Source of the DNA: SB25 sp029560875
GTDB taxonomy: Bacteria > Bacteroidota > Bacteroidia > Bacteroidales > Tenuifilaceae
DNA: 64,000 nt
NCBI GenBank assembly: GCA_035388225.1
Contig: DAOOPM010000007.1
Coordinates: forward strand, 62,001-126,000
Reading direction: 5' to 3'
How positions within the stretch are numbered: position 1 is the stretch's first letter; every line of letters begins with the position of its first letter. The position numbers and the translations under genes were made by a program. Shown in pieces: positions 34,816-44,099 of the stretch. The notes under the pieces were generated by a model. The model did not search any database and was not told the DNA's origin. It saw only the letters and a program-made list of their open reading frames with translations.

Positions 34816-37800
34816 TAATAAGAGATTTTTTTCAAAAGGATATTGACCGTACCATCGAAACGGTTGTTAAGGCCGATGACCAGGAGCATATTCTTGATGA
34901 GATGATGGAGTATGTGATTACCAATGAAATATCAAAAAAAATAACCGATTTCTTTTCAGCATACAACGATTATCAAGGTGCGAATGGCGTATGGATTTCG
35001 GGTTTCTTTGGCTCAGGTAAATCGCATTTGCTCAAAATAATTTCCTATGTTCTTGAAAACCGAGAATTCAATGGCTACAAGTTGGGAGAGGTATTTGCTC
35101 AAAAGATTGAAAACGATGATTTGCTGAAAGCCGACATTATTAATACCACACGTATTCCTTCGGAATCTATTCTGTTCAATATCGACCAAAAAGCTCAATC
35201 TTCCGCAGTTAGAGAACAAGATGCGCTCTTGGACGTATTTTACAAGGTTTTTAACGACCACCTTGGATATTTTGGAACTAATCTTTATATATCTGAGTTT
35301 GAGCGATGGTTAGATAGCGAAGGAGTGTATAAAACTTTTCAGGAAGAGTTTGAAAAGGAAACTGGGGAGTTCTGGTCTAACGCTCGCAGAAAAACATTTC
35401 ATCCTAAGGTGAAGGAAGGAATGGGAAAAGTACTCTCAAAACTAATGGGTAATAGTCCAGAGAGTTATTCTAATGTTATAGAAACCATTCGGAAGGATTT
35501 CAGCATCTCGGTTGAAGATTTTTGTACAAAGGTTAACGATTATATTAAAACCAAACCAAAGGGTTTTCGCTTAAACTTCTTTGTTGATGAAGTGGGACAA
35601 TTTATTTCCGACAATACAAAGTTGATGCTTAACTTACAGACCATTGCGGAGACCTTGGCTACAAAAACAAAGGGCAACTCTTGGATACTGGTTACCTCGC
35701 AGGAGGACATGGAGCGAGTAGTAGGTGATATGACTAAATCGCAACAAAATGACTTTTCGAAAATTCAGGCACGTTTTAAAATTAAAATTCCTCTCACATC
35801 GGCTAATGTTGATGAAGTTATTGAGAAGCGATTGTTGAGTAAAGCCCCGCCTGCTAAAGATATACTTAAAGGTGTTTGGATAAAAGAACAATCCAGCATG
35901 GAGACTCTTCTTTCATTCTCCGAGGTTGGAGTGCAGTTTAAAGGCTATAGAGACGAGGCCGATTTTATTAATAAATACCCATTCATCCCTTATCAATTCG
36001 ATTTGTTTCAGCAAAGTATAAGGGCGCTGTCCAATCACAATGCATTTCAAGGTAAGCATGCCTCTGTAGGTGAGCGTTCTATGCTGGGTGTATTCCAGCA
36101 TGTAGCTCAGAGACTAAGCAAAAACAGCGAAAATTCAATAGTTAGTTTCGACATGCTATTCGAAGGAATTCGTTCTACTATTCGAGGGGAATTACAGAGT
36201 GCTATAATTCTTGCCGAAAAAAACCTCGAAAATCCATTTGCCATAAAAGTGCTAAAGGCACTATTTATGGTTAAATACTTCAGCAATTTCAAAAGCACTG
36301 AAAGGAATATCTCAACGCTCATGATTGATAATATCCATATAGATACTATTAAGCATGACCAGAATGTTCATAAAGCACTAACTTTACTAGAAAATCAGAC
36401 ATATATCCAACGAAATGGAGATTTGTATGAATTTCTTACCGATGAAGAAAAGGATATTGAGCAAGAAATTAAATCGACCGAAATTGATGATGGTCAAATA
36501 ACCAACCTATTCAAAGAAATCATTTTCGACACTATTATAGGCGATACAAAAATTCGGTTTTTGGACAACAAGCAAGATTACGAGTTTGCAAGTAAAATAG
36601 ATGGTACGATACTTGGGCGGGAGAAAGAACTTACAGTTGAAGTTATTACTCCGAATTTCCGTGACCACGACAGAGAAGATTTTTTCAAGTCGCAAACCAT
36701 GGGTTACCAAACCTTGCTTATGATGGTTCTTCCTAACAATGAGCATATGCTTTTGGATGTTAGAATGTATCTTAAAACCGAAAAGTATATCAGGTTAAGC
36801 CAATCAATTAATAATAAGGATAACGTAAAGCATATCCTATACGAGAAAGCACAGCAAAATACCATTCGCAGGTCTGCTCTAGTTAACCTCCTTCGTAAGT
36901 TATTGGGAGAATCGGCTGTTTACATGAACGGCATGAGGCAGGAAATGAATGGTGCATCCGATGGTAAAAACAAACTGGTTAATGCATTTCAAAAGTTAAT
37001 TCTGTTAGCATACCCAAATCTTAAAATGCTTGGGAACATCCAATTCTCAGAGGAATCTATCAAAAAAATTATATACGATAAGCAGGACGACCTTTTCAAA
37101 ACCGATGACTCTACGATATCCGAAGCAGAAAGTGAAATATTAAATGTCATTCAGAAACGCAAAAAACAGTCCGACAGAACATCTTTGTCCGATTTGCGAG
37201 ACCTCTTTACCCGTAAGCCCTACGGGTGGTATCCTAATGCAATTTGGTGTATAGTGGCAAAGCTATACAAGCGGGGAAAGGTTGAAGTACGTCAAGATTC
37301 AAACCTGTTGGACGATGACGAAGTGTTAAACTCGCTAATGAACACCCGATTACATGGTAACACACTGCTTGAACCACAAGTTGATATAGACCCAAAGTTT
37401 ATTAAGCAGTTGACCACTATTTACAACGATTTTTTCGATGAACCCTGTCCTGCAAAGGAAGCTAAAGAAGTTGCATTGGCATTTAGGAGTAAACTTACCA
37501 ATGAGTTTATAACTCTAAATCAGATTATGGCTAGTAAGGACAATTACCCATTCCTGCTAGAACTAAAACCAGTTTTGGAACAAATAGAAAAACTAACCAA
37601 GAAGGAATATCAATACTTCCTAACCAATATAAAGGATTATGAGGATTTCCTTTTGGATAGCAAGGACAACCTAATTGACCCAATAAAACGTTTCTGGAAT
37701 GGAGACCAGAAAAAAATATTCGATTCCATAGGCCTGTTGTTCTCCCTTGATAACTCAAACCTCGAATATGTTGAGTGTCCCGAACTAGATGTGCTTCGTG

Positions 37801-38303
37801 AGGTTTACAGCCACAAAACCCCATACATCGGTAATATTATTAAAGATGCAAAGGCTGCTAAAGATGTGTTAACATCAAAAGTAGTAACTCTAATTGACCA
37901 GGAGCGTAGTTTAACCAATACTGAAATTGAGAAAGCAATTAAACGTATTCAGGAACACGATGATTTTAAAACTCTAGACGAAACAAAGCGCAAGCGGGTA
38001 CTTAAACCATTCGAAGATGAGCGACAAAAGTTAAATGACCAACGTTTTATTGCTAATCTCCGTGAAGCACGCTCCTATGTTAAGGGTAAATTGCTTGAGC
38101 AGCAGCTCAACGAAATGGTTCGTTTGGCTAAACCTATCGATGATGCTGGAGAACCTGAGGTGCGTTACCAAAGGTTAACTAACATTAAAGTTAATTTTCA
38201 AAAATCAGAACTCAGAACAGCTAAGGATGTAGAGGAGTATGTAGATGCTCTTAAAGTTGCTTTGAACAATTTAATTAACAAAAACGAAAGGATAACCCTG
38301 TAG
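34812..38303 (+). CDS. brxC: BREX P-loop ATPase BrxC
   Basis: An 1163-residue BrxC/PglY-type ATPase. Walker A GFFGSGKSH is at residues 64-72 and Walker B LNFFVDEVGQF near 253-263. The length matches the family (about 1100-1250). BrxC is required for BREX phage restriction and host methylation, acting with PglX and PglZ. Base composition is more balanced than in the flanking element genes, which suggests the BREX cassette has a different history. Confidence 0.93.
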   Translation: MIIRDFFQKDIDRTIETVVKADDQEHILDEMMEYVITNEISKKITDFFSAYNDYQGANGVWISGFFGSGKSHLLKIISYVLENREFNGYKLGEVFAQKIENDDLLKADIINTTRIPSESILFNIDQKAQSSAVREQDALLDVFYKVFNDHLGYFGTNLYISEFERWLDSEGVYKTFQEEFEKETGEFWSNARRKTFHPKVKEGMGKVLSKLMGNSPESYSNVIETIRKDFSISVEDFCTKVNDYIKTKPKGFRLNFFVDEVGQFISDNTKLMLNLQTIAETLATKTKGNSWILVTSQEDMERVVGDMTKSQQNDFSKIQARFKIKIPLTSANVDEVIEKRLLSKAPPAKDILKGVWIKEQSSMETLLSFSEVGVQFKGYRDEADFINKYPFIPYQFDLFQQSIRALSNHNAFQGKHASVGERSMLGVFQHVAQRLSKNSENSIVSFDMLFEGIRSTIRGELQSAIILAEKNLENPFAIKVLKALFMVKYFSNFKSTERNISTLMIDNIHIDTIKHDQNVHKALTLLENQTYIQRNGDLYEFLTDEEKDIEQEIKSTEIDDGQITNLFKEIIFDTIIGDTKIRFLDNKQDYEFASKIDGTILGREKELTVEVITPNFRDHDREDFFKSQTMGYQTLLMMVLPNNEHMLLDVRMYLKTEKYIRLSQSINNKDNVKHILYEKAQQNTIRRSALVNLLRKLLGESAVYMNGMRQEMNGASDGKNKLVNAFQKLILLAYPNLKMLGNIQFSEESIKKIIYDKQDDLFKTDDSTISEAESEILNVIQKRKKQSDRTSLSDLRDLFTRKPYGWYPNAIWCIVAKLYKRGKVEVRQDSNLLDDDEVLNSLMNTRLHGNTLLEPQVDIDPKFIKQLTTIYNDFFDEPCPAKEAKEVALAFRSKLTNEFITLNQIMASKDNYPFLLELKPVLEQIEKLTKKEYQYFLTNIKDYEDFLLDSKDNLIDPIKRFWNGDQKKIFDSIGLLFSLDNSNLEYVECPELDVLREVYSHKTPYIGNIIKDAKAAKDVLTSKVVTLIDQERSLTNTEIEKAIKRIQEHDDFKTLDETKRKRVLKPFEDERQKLNDQRFIANLREARSYVKGKLLEQQLNEMVRLAKPIDDAGEPEVRYQRLTNIKVNFQKSELRTAKDVEEYVDALKVALNNLINKNERITL

Positions 38304-38306
38304 TTT

Positions 38307-41300
38307 ATGAATAATAGTCAACTAAAACGATTTGCTCAGGAAGCACGTAAGAAGCTAATTCAGCAGGTTGGTGCTAAGTTAGATTTTGTAATAACCACCG
38401 ACTCGGCTGAACTACGGGAAAAAATTCAACAGATAAAGCAACTTCAGGAAGCACTTACTGTATTCTCTAAAGAACAGATTGTTGAAAAGGTTGCATACAC
38501 TTGGTTTAACCGTTTAATGGCTCTCCGATTTATGGATGCCAACGATTACCAACCCTTAGGCATAAGAATTATTACACCCAAGGATGGATATACTACCCCC
38601 GAAATGCTTGATGAGGCAAAGCGTGGGACAATTAACCCCGACCTAAAGGTTAACCGACAACGGGTTTACGATTTGCTCGATGGTAGAATACCCAGCGCTA
38701 ATCCACAGAACGAGGCATTTAAAGAGCTGCTTATTGCTGCTTGTAACCACCTGCACAGCACCTTCCCATTCCTTTTTGAAAAAATTGACGATTATTCAGA
38801 ACTACTGCTACCAGATGACCTTACTAGCGATTTTTCCATTGTAACCGATGTTCGCAACGGAATGCCTGTTGACGATTGTAAGAATGTTGAGATAATTGGG
38901 TGGTTATACCAATTCTACATATCGGAGAAAAAGGACGAGGTATTTGCATCTAAAGCCAAGGTTAAAAAGGAAGATATACCCGCTGCAACTCAACTTTTTA
39001 CCCCACGGTGGATTGTGGAGTACATGGTACAGAACACCTTGGGTAAACTTTGGTTGCAGAACCGACCCAACTCCCACCTACGTGAGCACATGCCCTATTT
39101 TATTGAATCAGAATCGCTAAAAGCCGAGGATTACCTGAAAATAAACTCGCCCGAAGAGATACGACTGGCCGACCCTGCTAGCGGTAGCGGTCATATTTTG
39201 GTATATGCATTCGATTTGTTCACAAAAATATACGAGGAGGAAGGCTACAACACAGCCGATATACCCAAGTTAATTATTGAGAAAAACCTATACGGTTTTG
39301 AAATTGACGAACGAGCAGCACAGCTCTCGGGTTTAGCTCTTATGATGAAAGCACGGGAGTACCAGCGTAGAGCTTTACGCAGGGATATTAAACCAAATAT
39401 ACTTTGCTACGAAGATTTAACGCTCAATGCCTACCCTATAGATAAATTCGACATTACTTTTAAGGTAAAGAAGAGTAGTGCGAACTTAGAGAAGCTTATT
39501 TTATACGGATATCATATTGCTGAAGATATTATTGTAAGCAATACTGAAAATTTTACTGATGAAGATACAGATGACAAAGTTGCCGTTAAAAAGAACGAAA
39601 TATTAATACGGAAGGGGAACAAGCCAAAATCCGATGATATTATCAACATAAAAACTTACGGCAACAATGAAATTTCTTTTTATGTAGATGAAATTAAGGA
39701 TGTTTTTAGGTTGCTATCCATTAGCTTAACTGAAAACCTTTATGCCGACCTTTTGCTTATTAAACAGGCAACCAACTACGGCTCGTTAATATTACCAAAA
39801 ACTGGTAGCAAGGAAATTGAAACCACAGTAGAGCAACTTACCCAAAAGGCAAAGAGTGCCGATATATTTTTAAGCCCCAAAATTGATTCCCTTCTAGTTG
39901 CGCTAAACCAACTGCTAACCCTTGCCCAAAAGTACCACTGCGTGGTTGCCAACCCTCCATATATGGGAGATTCAAAATACAATAAATCATTAGCAGAATA
40001 CATTAATCTGAATTATAAAGAAAGTAGGCTAGATTTGATGACTTGTTTTATGGAGTCAGGTATAAATCTTACATTATCGTTTGGTTTTTTAGGTATGATA
40101 AATCAACATTCATGGATGTTTATTAGTAGTTATAAAGGATTAAGGAGAAAACTTCTTGAGAGTATTTCTTTTAATAGTATGCTACATTTAGGAACAAGGA
40201 CTTTTTCTGAAATTGGAGGTGAAGTTGTACAAAATACTGCTTTTTCTTTACAAAATGCAACTAGAGAAAATAATATAACTTTATATATTAGATTAGTTGA
40301 TTATGATTCTTCAGAAAAAAAGAGGGAAGCAACAAAAGACATTATTAAAAATCATATTAACCAAATATTCTTTGTTAATCAAAACGATTTCAAGTTAATA
40401 CCCAATTATAATATTTGTTATTGGTATTCTGATAGAGTTATAAAAAATTTTAAAAACTTGAGTATTGGAGATATCTCTATTACAAAAGCGGGAATTGTTT
40501 CAGGCAATGACAGCATTTATTTAAAAATATGGCATGAGATAAATTATCAAGAAATTTCATTGAATACTGAAAGATTCCATATAAGTAACAATATTAAGTA
40601 TTCACCAATTAGCAAGGGGGGTGGTGTAAGGAAGTTTTTTGGTAATATGGACTATGTAATTAATTTAGGAAGACTTTGGGATGAAAGCATAATAAATAAG
40701 TCAGTAAGAAGAGGTGACCCAAATTATTATTTCAATGAAGGTATTACATGGACTTATGTATGTGGTACTGTTTTTTCTTTTAGATATTGTAAAAATAGCA
40801 CCTTCGCTACTGCTGCACCTGCAATTTTTCTTGATTCAAAAGAACGAACGCTATACTGTCTCGGATTGCTAAATTCAAAAGTTATATTAACACTATTAAA
40901 AGGAATAAATCCAACGATGAACCTTGGTTCTGGTGATATTTCTAGGTTGCCCTTTATCGAAATTGAAAATAATCAGCAAATTGTAACTTTAGTTCGCCAA
41001 TGTATTGAGGATTCAGAATTAGAATGGAAATCTAGAGAAATATTTTGGTATTTTATTCAAAACGAATTAATTAGAATCAAAGGTCAAGACCTCGAAGAAT
41101 CCTTTGACCTATACCAGCAGTACTGGAAAAACAAATTCTTCCAACTACACCAGAACGAAGAAGACCTGAATCGCCAGTTTATTGAAATTTATGGCTTACA
41201 GGATGAGTTAACCCCCGATGTGCCGTTGGAGGATATCACCATACTGCAAGATGAGCTGGATAGAAAGGAGCTTGCTAATCTAAATAAGAAGCTGGTACGC

Positions 41301-42146
41301 AACCCGCAAACATATGCCGTAACTAACTACCACGAGTTAGAGTTGCCATTTATTGCCACCGAGGTGCTTGAGCAGTTTATTAGTTATGCCGTAGGTTGTA
41401 TGTTTGGCAGGTATAGTTTGGATAAGGAGGGCTTAATACTTGCCAACCAAGGCGAAACCCTACAGGATTATTTAGGGAGAATTGGTAAAACTGTTAACGA
41501 GTGTACCTTCCTGCCCGATGACGATAACATTATACCAATACTCGATGGCGAGTGGTTTGAGGACGATATTGTTAGCAGATTTTACACCTTCCTAAAAGTA
41601 ACGTTTGGCGAGAACAACTTCAATAAAAACCTTGCTTTTATTGAGGAACATATTGGCATGGATATGCGCAGGTACTTCACCAAGAACTTCTACACCGACC
41701 ATGTGCAACGCTATAAGAAGCGCCCAATTTACTGGATGTTTTCATCGCCCAAGGGGTCGTTTAGCGTACTAATTTACATGCACCGATACACCCCCGATAC
41801 AGTAAGTAACATACTAAACAAGTACCTAAAGGAGTTTATTGGAAAATTGAATTCTCGAAAAGAGCATTTGCAGCACATACAGGTTCATGGTTCACCAACC
41901 GAGAAAACCAAAGCAATTAAGGAAAACGATTCCATTGATAAAATGCTTCTGGAACTACACGAGTACGAGCGAGATATTCTTTACCCACTAGCAACCCAGC
42001 GTATTGCTATTGATTTGGACGATGGTGTGCTGGTAAACTATAACAAGTTTGGCAAAGCCATAAGGGAGGTTGATGGGCTAAACGACAAGAAAACCAAGGA
42101 AAAGGTTAGAGCCTTTGATTGGATTGATGTAAGCGAGATTAGGTAA
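38307..42146 (+). CDS. pglX: BREX adenine-specific DNA methyltransferase PglX
   Basis: A 1279-residue N6-adenine methyltransferase that marks host DNA at a non-palindromic BREX site. The SAM-binding motif I is DPASGSGH from Asp289, and the catalytic motif IV is NPPY at 549-552. The region after motif IV (about 553-925), where target recognition domains sit, is coded by DNA much poorer in GC than the flanks. This fits exchange of the specificity region. The C-terminal part (about 930-1279) returns to the usual composition. It starts 3 bases after brxC. Confidence 0.93.
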   Translation: MNNSQLKRFAQEARKKLIQQVGAKLDFVITTDSAELREKIQQIKQLQEALTVFSKEQIVEKVAYTWFNRLMALRFMDANDYQPLGIRIITPKDGYTTPEMLDEAKRGTINPDLKVNRQRVYDLLDGRIPSANPQNEAFKELLIAACNHLHSTFPFLFEKIDDYSELLLPDDLTSDFSIVTDVRNGMPVDDCKNVEIIGWLYQFYISEKKDEVFASKAKVKKEDIPAATQLFTPRWIVEYMVQNTLGKLWLQNRPNSHLREHMPYFIESESLKAEDYLKINSPEEIRLADPASGSGHILVYAFDLFTKIYEEEGYNTADIPKLIIEKNLYGFEIDERAAQLSGLALMMKAREYQRRALRRDIKPNILCYEDLTLNAYPIDKFDITFKVKKSSANLEKLILYGYHIAEDIIVSNTENFTDEDTDDKVAVKKNEILIRKGNKPKSDDIINIKTYGNNEISFYVDEIKDVFRLLSISLTENLYADLLLIKQATNYGSLILPKTGSKEIETTVEQLTQKAKSADIFLSPKIDSLLVALNQLLTLAQKYHCVVANPPYMGDSKYNKSLAEYINLNYKESRLDLMTCFMESGINLTLSFGFLGMINQHSWMFISSYKGLRRKLLESISFNSMLHLGTRTFSEIGGEVVQNTAFSLQNATRENNITLYIRLVDYDSSEKKREATKDIIKNHINQIFFVNQNDFKLIPNYNICYWYSDRVIKNFKNLSIGDISITKAGIVSGNDSIYLKIWHEINYQEISLNTERFHISNNIKYSPISKGGGVRKFFGNMDYVINLGRLWDESIINKSVRRGDPNYYFNEGITWTYVCGTVFSFRYCKNSTFATAAPAIFLDSKERTLYCLGLLNSKVILTLLKGINPTMNLGSGDISRLPFIEIENNQQIVTLVRQCIEDSELEWKSREIFWYFIQNELIRIKGQDLEESFDLYQQYWKNKFFQLHQNEEDLNRQFIEIYGLQDELTPDVPLEDITILQDELDRKELANLNKKLVRNPQTYAVTNYHELELPFIATEVLEQFISYAVGCMFGRYSLDKEGLILANQGETLQDYLGRIGKTVNECTFLPDDDNIIPILDGEWFEDDIVSRFYTFLKVTFGENNFNKNLAFIEEHIGMDMRRYFTKNFYTDHVQRYKKRPIYWMFSSPKGSFSVLIYMHRYTPDTVSNILNKYLKEFIGKLNSRKEHLQHIQVHGSPTEKTKAIKENDSIDKMLLELHEYERDILYPLATQRIAIDLDDGVLVNYNKFGKAIREVDGLNDKKTKEKVRAFDWIDVSEIR

Positions 42147-42170
42147 ATGTAAATAATTGGCAGTAAAGAT

Positions 42171-44081
42171 ATGGATAGGCAGTTAAGTATTTTCGATGTT
42201 CTAAACGAACCATCATTCCTGATTCACTCTAAACTTTTCCCCGATACAGAATCGGACGAGATAGAGTATAAGTCAGCTAAAGAGGGATTCCCTGTCGATT
42301 TTTGGCGAACATATTCTGCATTTGCCAATACCAACGGTGGGGTAATTGTTTTAGGAGTAAAAGAACGGAAGAATCAGTTCACCTTCGATGGGCTTACCGA
42401 TGAACAAATTATTAAGTACCAAAAAGATTTTTGGAGTGGAGTAAATAACCTAAAAACAGTCTCAGTAAATCTTCTTAAAAATGATGATGTAAAAGAGTTC
42501 GTGCTCCAAGACAAAAAGGTTTTAGTATTTAATATTCCCCCAGCAGAGCGTAAACATAAGCCTGTTCATTTAACACCAAATCCGTTTAAAAATACTTATA
42601 AAAGAAATTACGAGGGCGATTATTGCTGTAGAGACGAGGAGGTTAGAAGAATGCTTGCAGATGCAGACCTTTCTTTTATTCCCGATAGTAGAATTTTAGA
42701 GGGCTATTCCTTCAATGATATTGATATGGCCTCGCTAAAACAGTATCGTCAAATTTTTGCATCTGTTAGACCATCCCATCCTTGGCTAACACTAGACGAT
42801 AAGGATTTTTTAGAACAGCTGGGAGGATATAGGAAGGACAGGAAAACCCAAAAAGAAGGTTTTACTGTTGCAGGGTTGTTAATGTTTGGAAAATCGTTGA
42901 GTATTACGGATGAGGAGTGTTGCCCAAAATTCTTTCCCGATTACAGAGAAGCACTTTCCGAAAACAAGGAAATAAGATGGACGGATAGGGTTTATCCCGA
43001 TGGCACATGGGAGAGCAATTTGTTCCAGTTTTACAAGTTAGTTTATCCAAAACTATCATCACGTTTGCCAAAACCTTTTCAACTTTCTAAAGGTCAAAGA
43101 CAAGAAGATACCCCTGCTCATATTGCACTCCGTGAAGCATTTGTTAATGCCCTCATTCATGCCGATTATTGTGCTCCAGGTAGCATAGTAATTGAAAGTT
43201 TGCCAAACTCCTTTAATTTCAAGAATCCAGGCACATTACTCGTAACTATATCTCAATTTTATAAAGGTGGAATAAGTGAATGCCGAAATATAAGTCTGCA
43301 AAAGATGTTTTTGTTGATTGGTAGTGCAGAGAAAGCAGGAAGTGGGGTAAGTAAAATTCTGTTGGGATGGAAATCTGCTCATTGGAGGAAGCCCTATCTA
43401 TCTATCGAAACAGAACCTGATAGAGTAATACTAGAGATGCCGATGTTTAGTATTATTCCTGAGAATACATTGGCATATCTAAAAGAGATTTTTGGTGATT
43501 CGGTAGAGGCGCTCGGTAAGGACGAATTAACTGCCCTTGCAGTATGCCATATAGAAGGTGAGATTAGCAATAACCGATTACAATACATTATAGATAGGCA
43601 TAAATCTGACATCACAAAACTATTGCAAGACCTATGCAAAGAAGGGTATCTTGTATCTGAGAGTAAAAACAGATGGACTATTTATCGTTTAAATAATCCT
43701 AATGTGGATAGTTCTAGTATGGATAGTTCTAGTATGGATAGTTCTAATGTGGATAGTTCTAGTGTGGATAGTTCTAGTGTGGATAGTTCTAGTGTGGATA
43801 GTTCTAGTGTAGATAGTTCTATTATAGATAGTTTTGATACTGATGATAGTTCTAATGAGGATACTTCAGAGGGTAAAAGGTATAAGTATGATGAATTAGC
43901 TGAAGAAATTATTCAATTCTGTAAGTTAGAGTATAAGTCTGCATTAGAAATTGCGAATGCTGTTAATAAGTCGGAAAAGTATTTAAAAAACAGAATTTTT
44001 CCCCGAATGATTAAGGAGGAAATGTTAATAAAACTCTACTCCGATAATCATCCAAATCAAAAGTATATTGCAAAGAAATAA
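42171..44081 (+). CDS. AlbA_2-type ATP-binding protein in the BREX operon
   Basis: A 636-residue protein. Residues about 25-180 form an AlbA_2 (DUF4062/Schlafen-like) domain with DEIEYKSAKEG and FANTNGGVIVLGVKE. Residues about 260-420 form a GHKL/HATPase_c_4-like region (LREAFVNALIHADY). Winged-helix DNA-binding segments follow. Residues about 510-560 are a repetitive Asp-Ser linker built from nine 15-bp units, then a last helical domain. Genes of this type commonly sit between pglX and pglZ in Bacteroidota BREX loci, but their role in defence is not proved. It starts 24 bases after pglX. Confidence 0.82.
   Translation: MDRQLSIFDVLNEPSFLIHSKLFPDTESDEIEYKSAKEGFPVDFWRTYSAFANTNGGVIVLGVKERKNQFTFDGLTDEQIIKYQKDFWSGVNNLKTVSVNLLKNDDVKEFVLQDKKVLVFNIPPAERKHKPVHLTPNPFKNTYKRNYEGDYCCRDEEVRRMLADADLSFIPDSRILEGYSFNDIDMASLKQYRQIFASVRPSHPWLTLDDKDFLEQLGGYRKDRKTQKEGFTVAGLLMFGKSLSITDEECCPKFFPDYREALSENKEIRWTDRVYPDGTWESNLFQFYKLVYPKLSSRLPKPFQLSKGQRQEDTPAHIALREAFVNALIHADYCAPGSIVIESLPNSFNFKNPGTLLVTISQFYKGGISECRNISLQKMFLLIGSAEKAGSGVSKILLGWKSAHWRKPYLSIETEPDRVILEMPMFSIIPENTLAYLKEIFGDSVEALGKDELTALAVCHIEGEISNNRLQYIIDRHKSDITKLLQDLCKEGYLVSESKNRWTIYRLNNPNVDSSSMDSSSMDSSNVDSSSVDSSSVDSSSVDSSSVDSSIIDSFDTDDSSNEDTSEGKRYKYDELAEEIIQFCKLEYKSALEIANAVNKSEKYLKNRIFPRMIKEEMLIKLYSDNHPNQKYIAKK
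43704..43838 (+). repeat. Nine-unit 15-bp tandem repeat inside the AlbA_2 gene
   Basis: Nine 15-bp units, typified by GTGGATAGTTCTAGT and encoding (V/M/I)DSSS, run without a break. Several central units are identical and the outer ones are degenerate, so the array is recent and prone to slippage. Each unit is in frame, so copy changes alter linker length only. Confidence 0.9.
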
Positions 44082-44099
44082 TATTGAAATGCTAATATA

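Noticed and set aside
43704..43838. Possible CRISPR array
   Set aside because: Units are 15 bp, contiguous without spacers and in frame within a protein gene: a coding tandem repeat.
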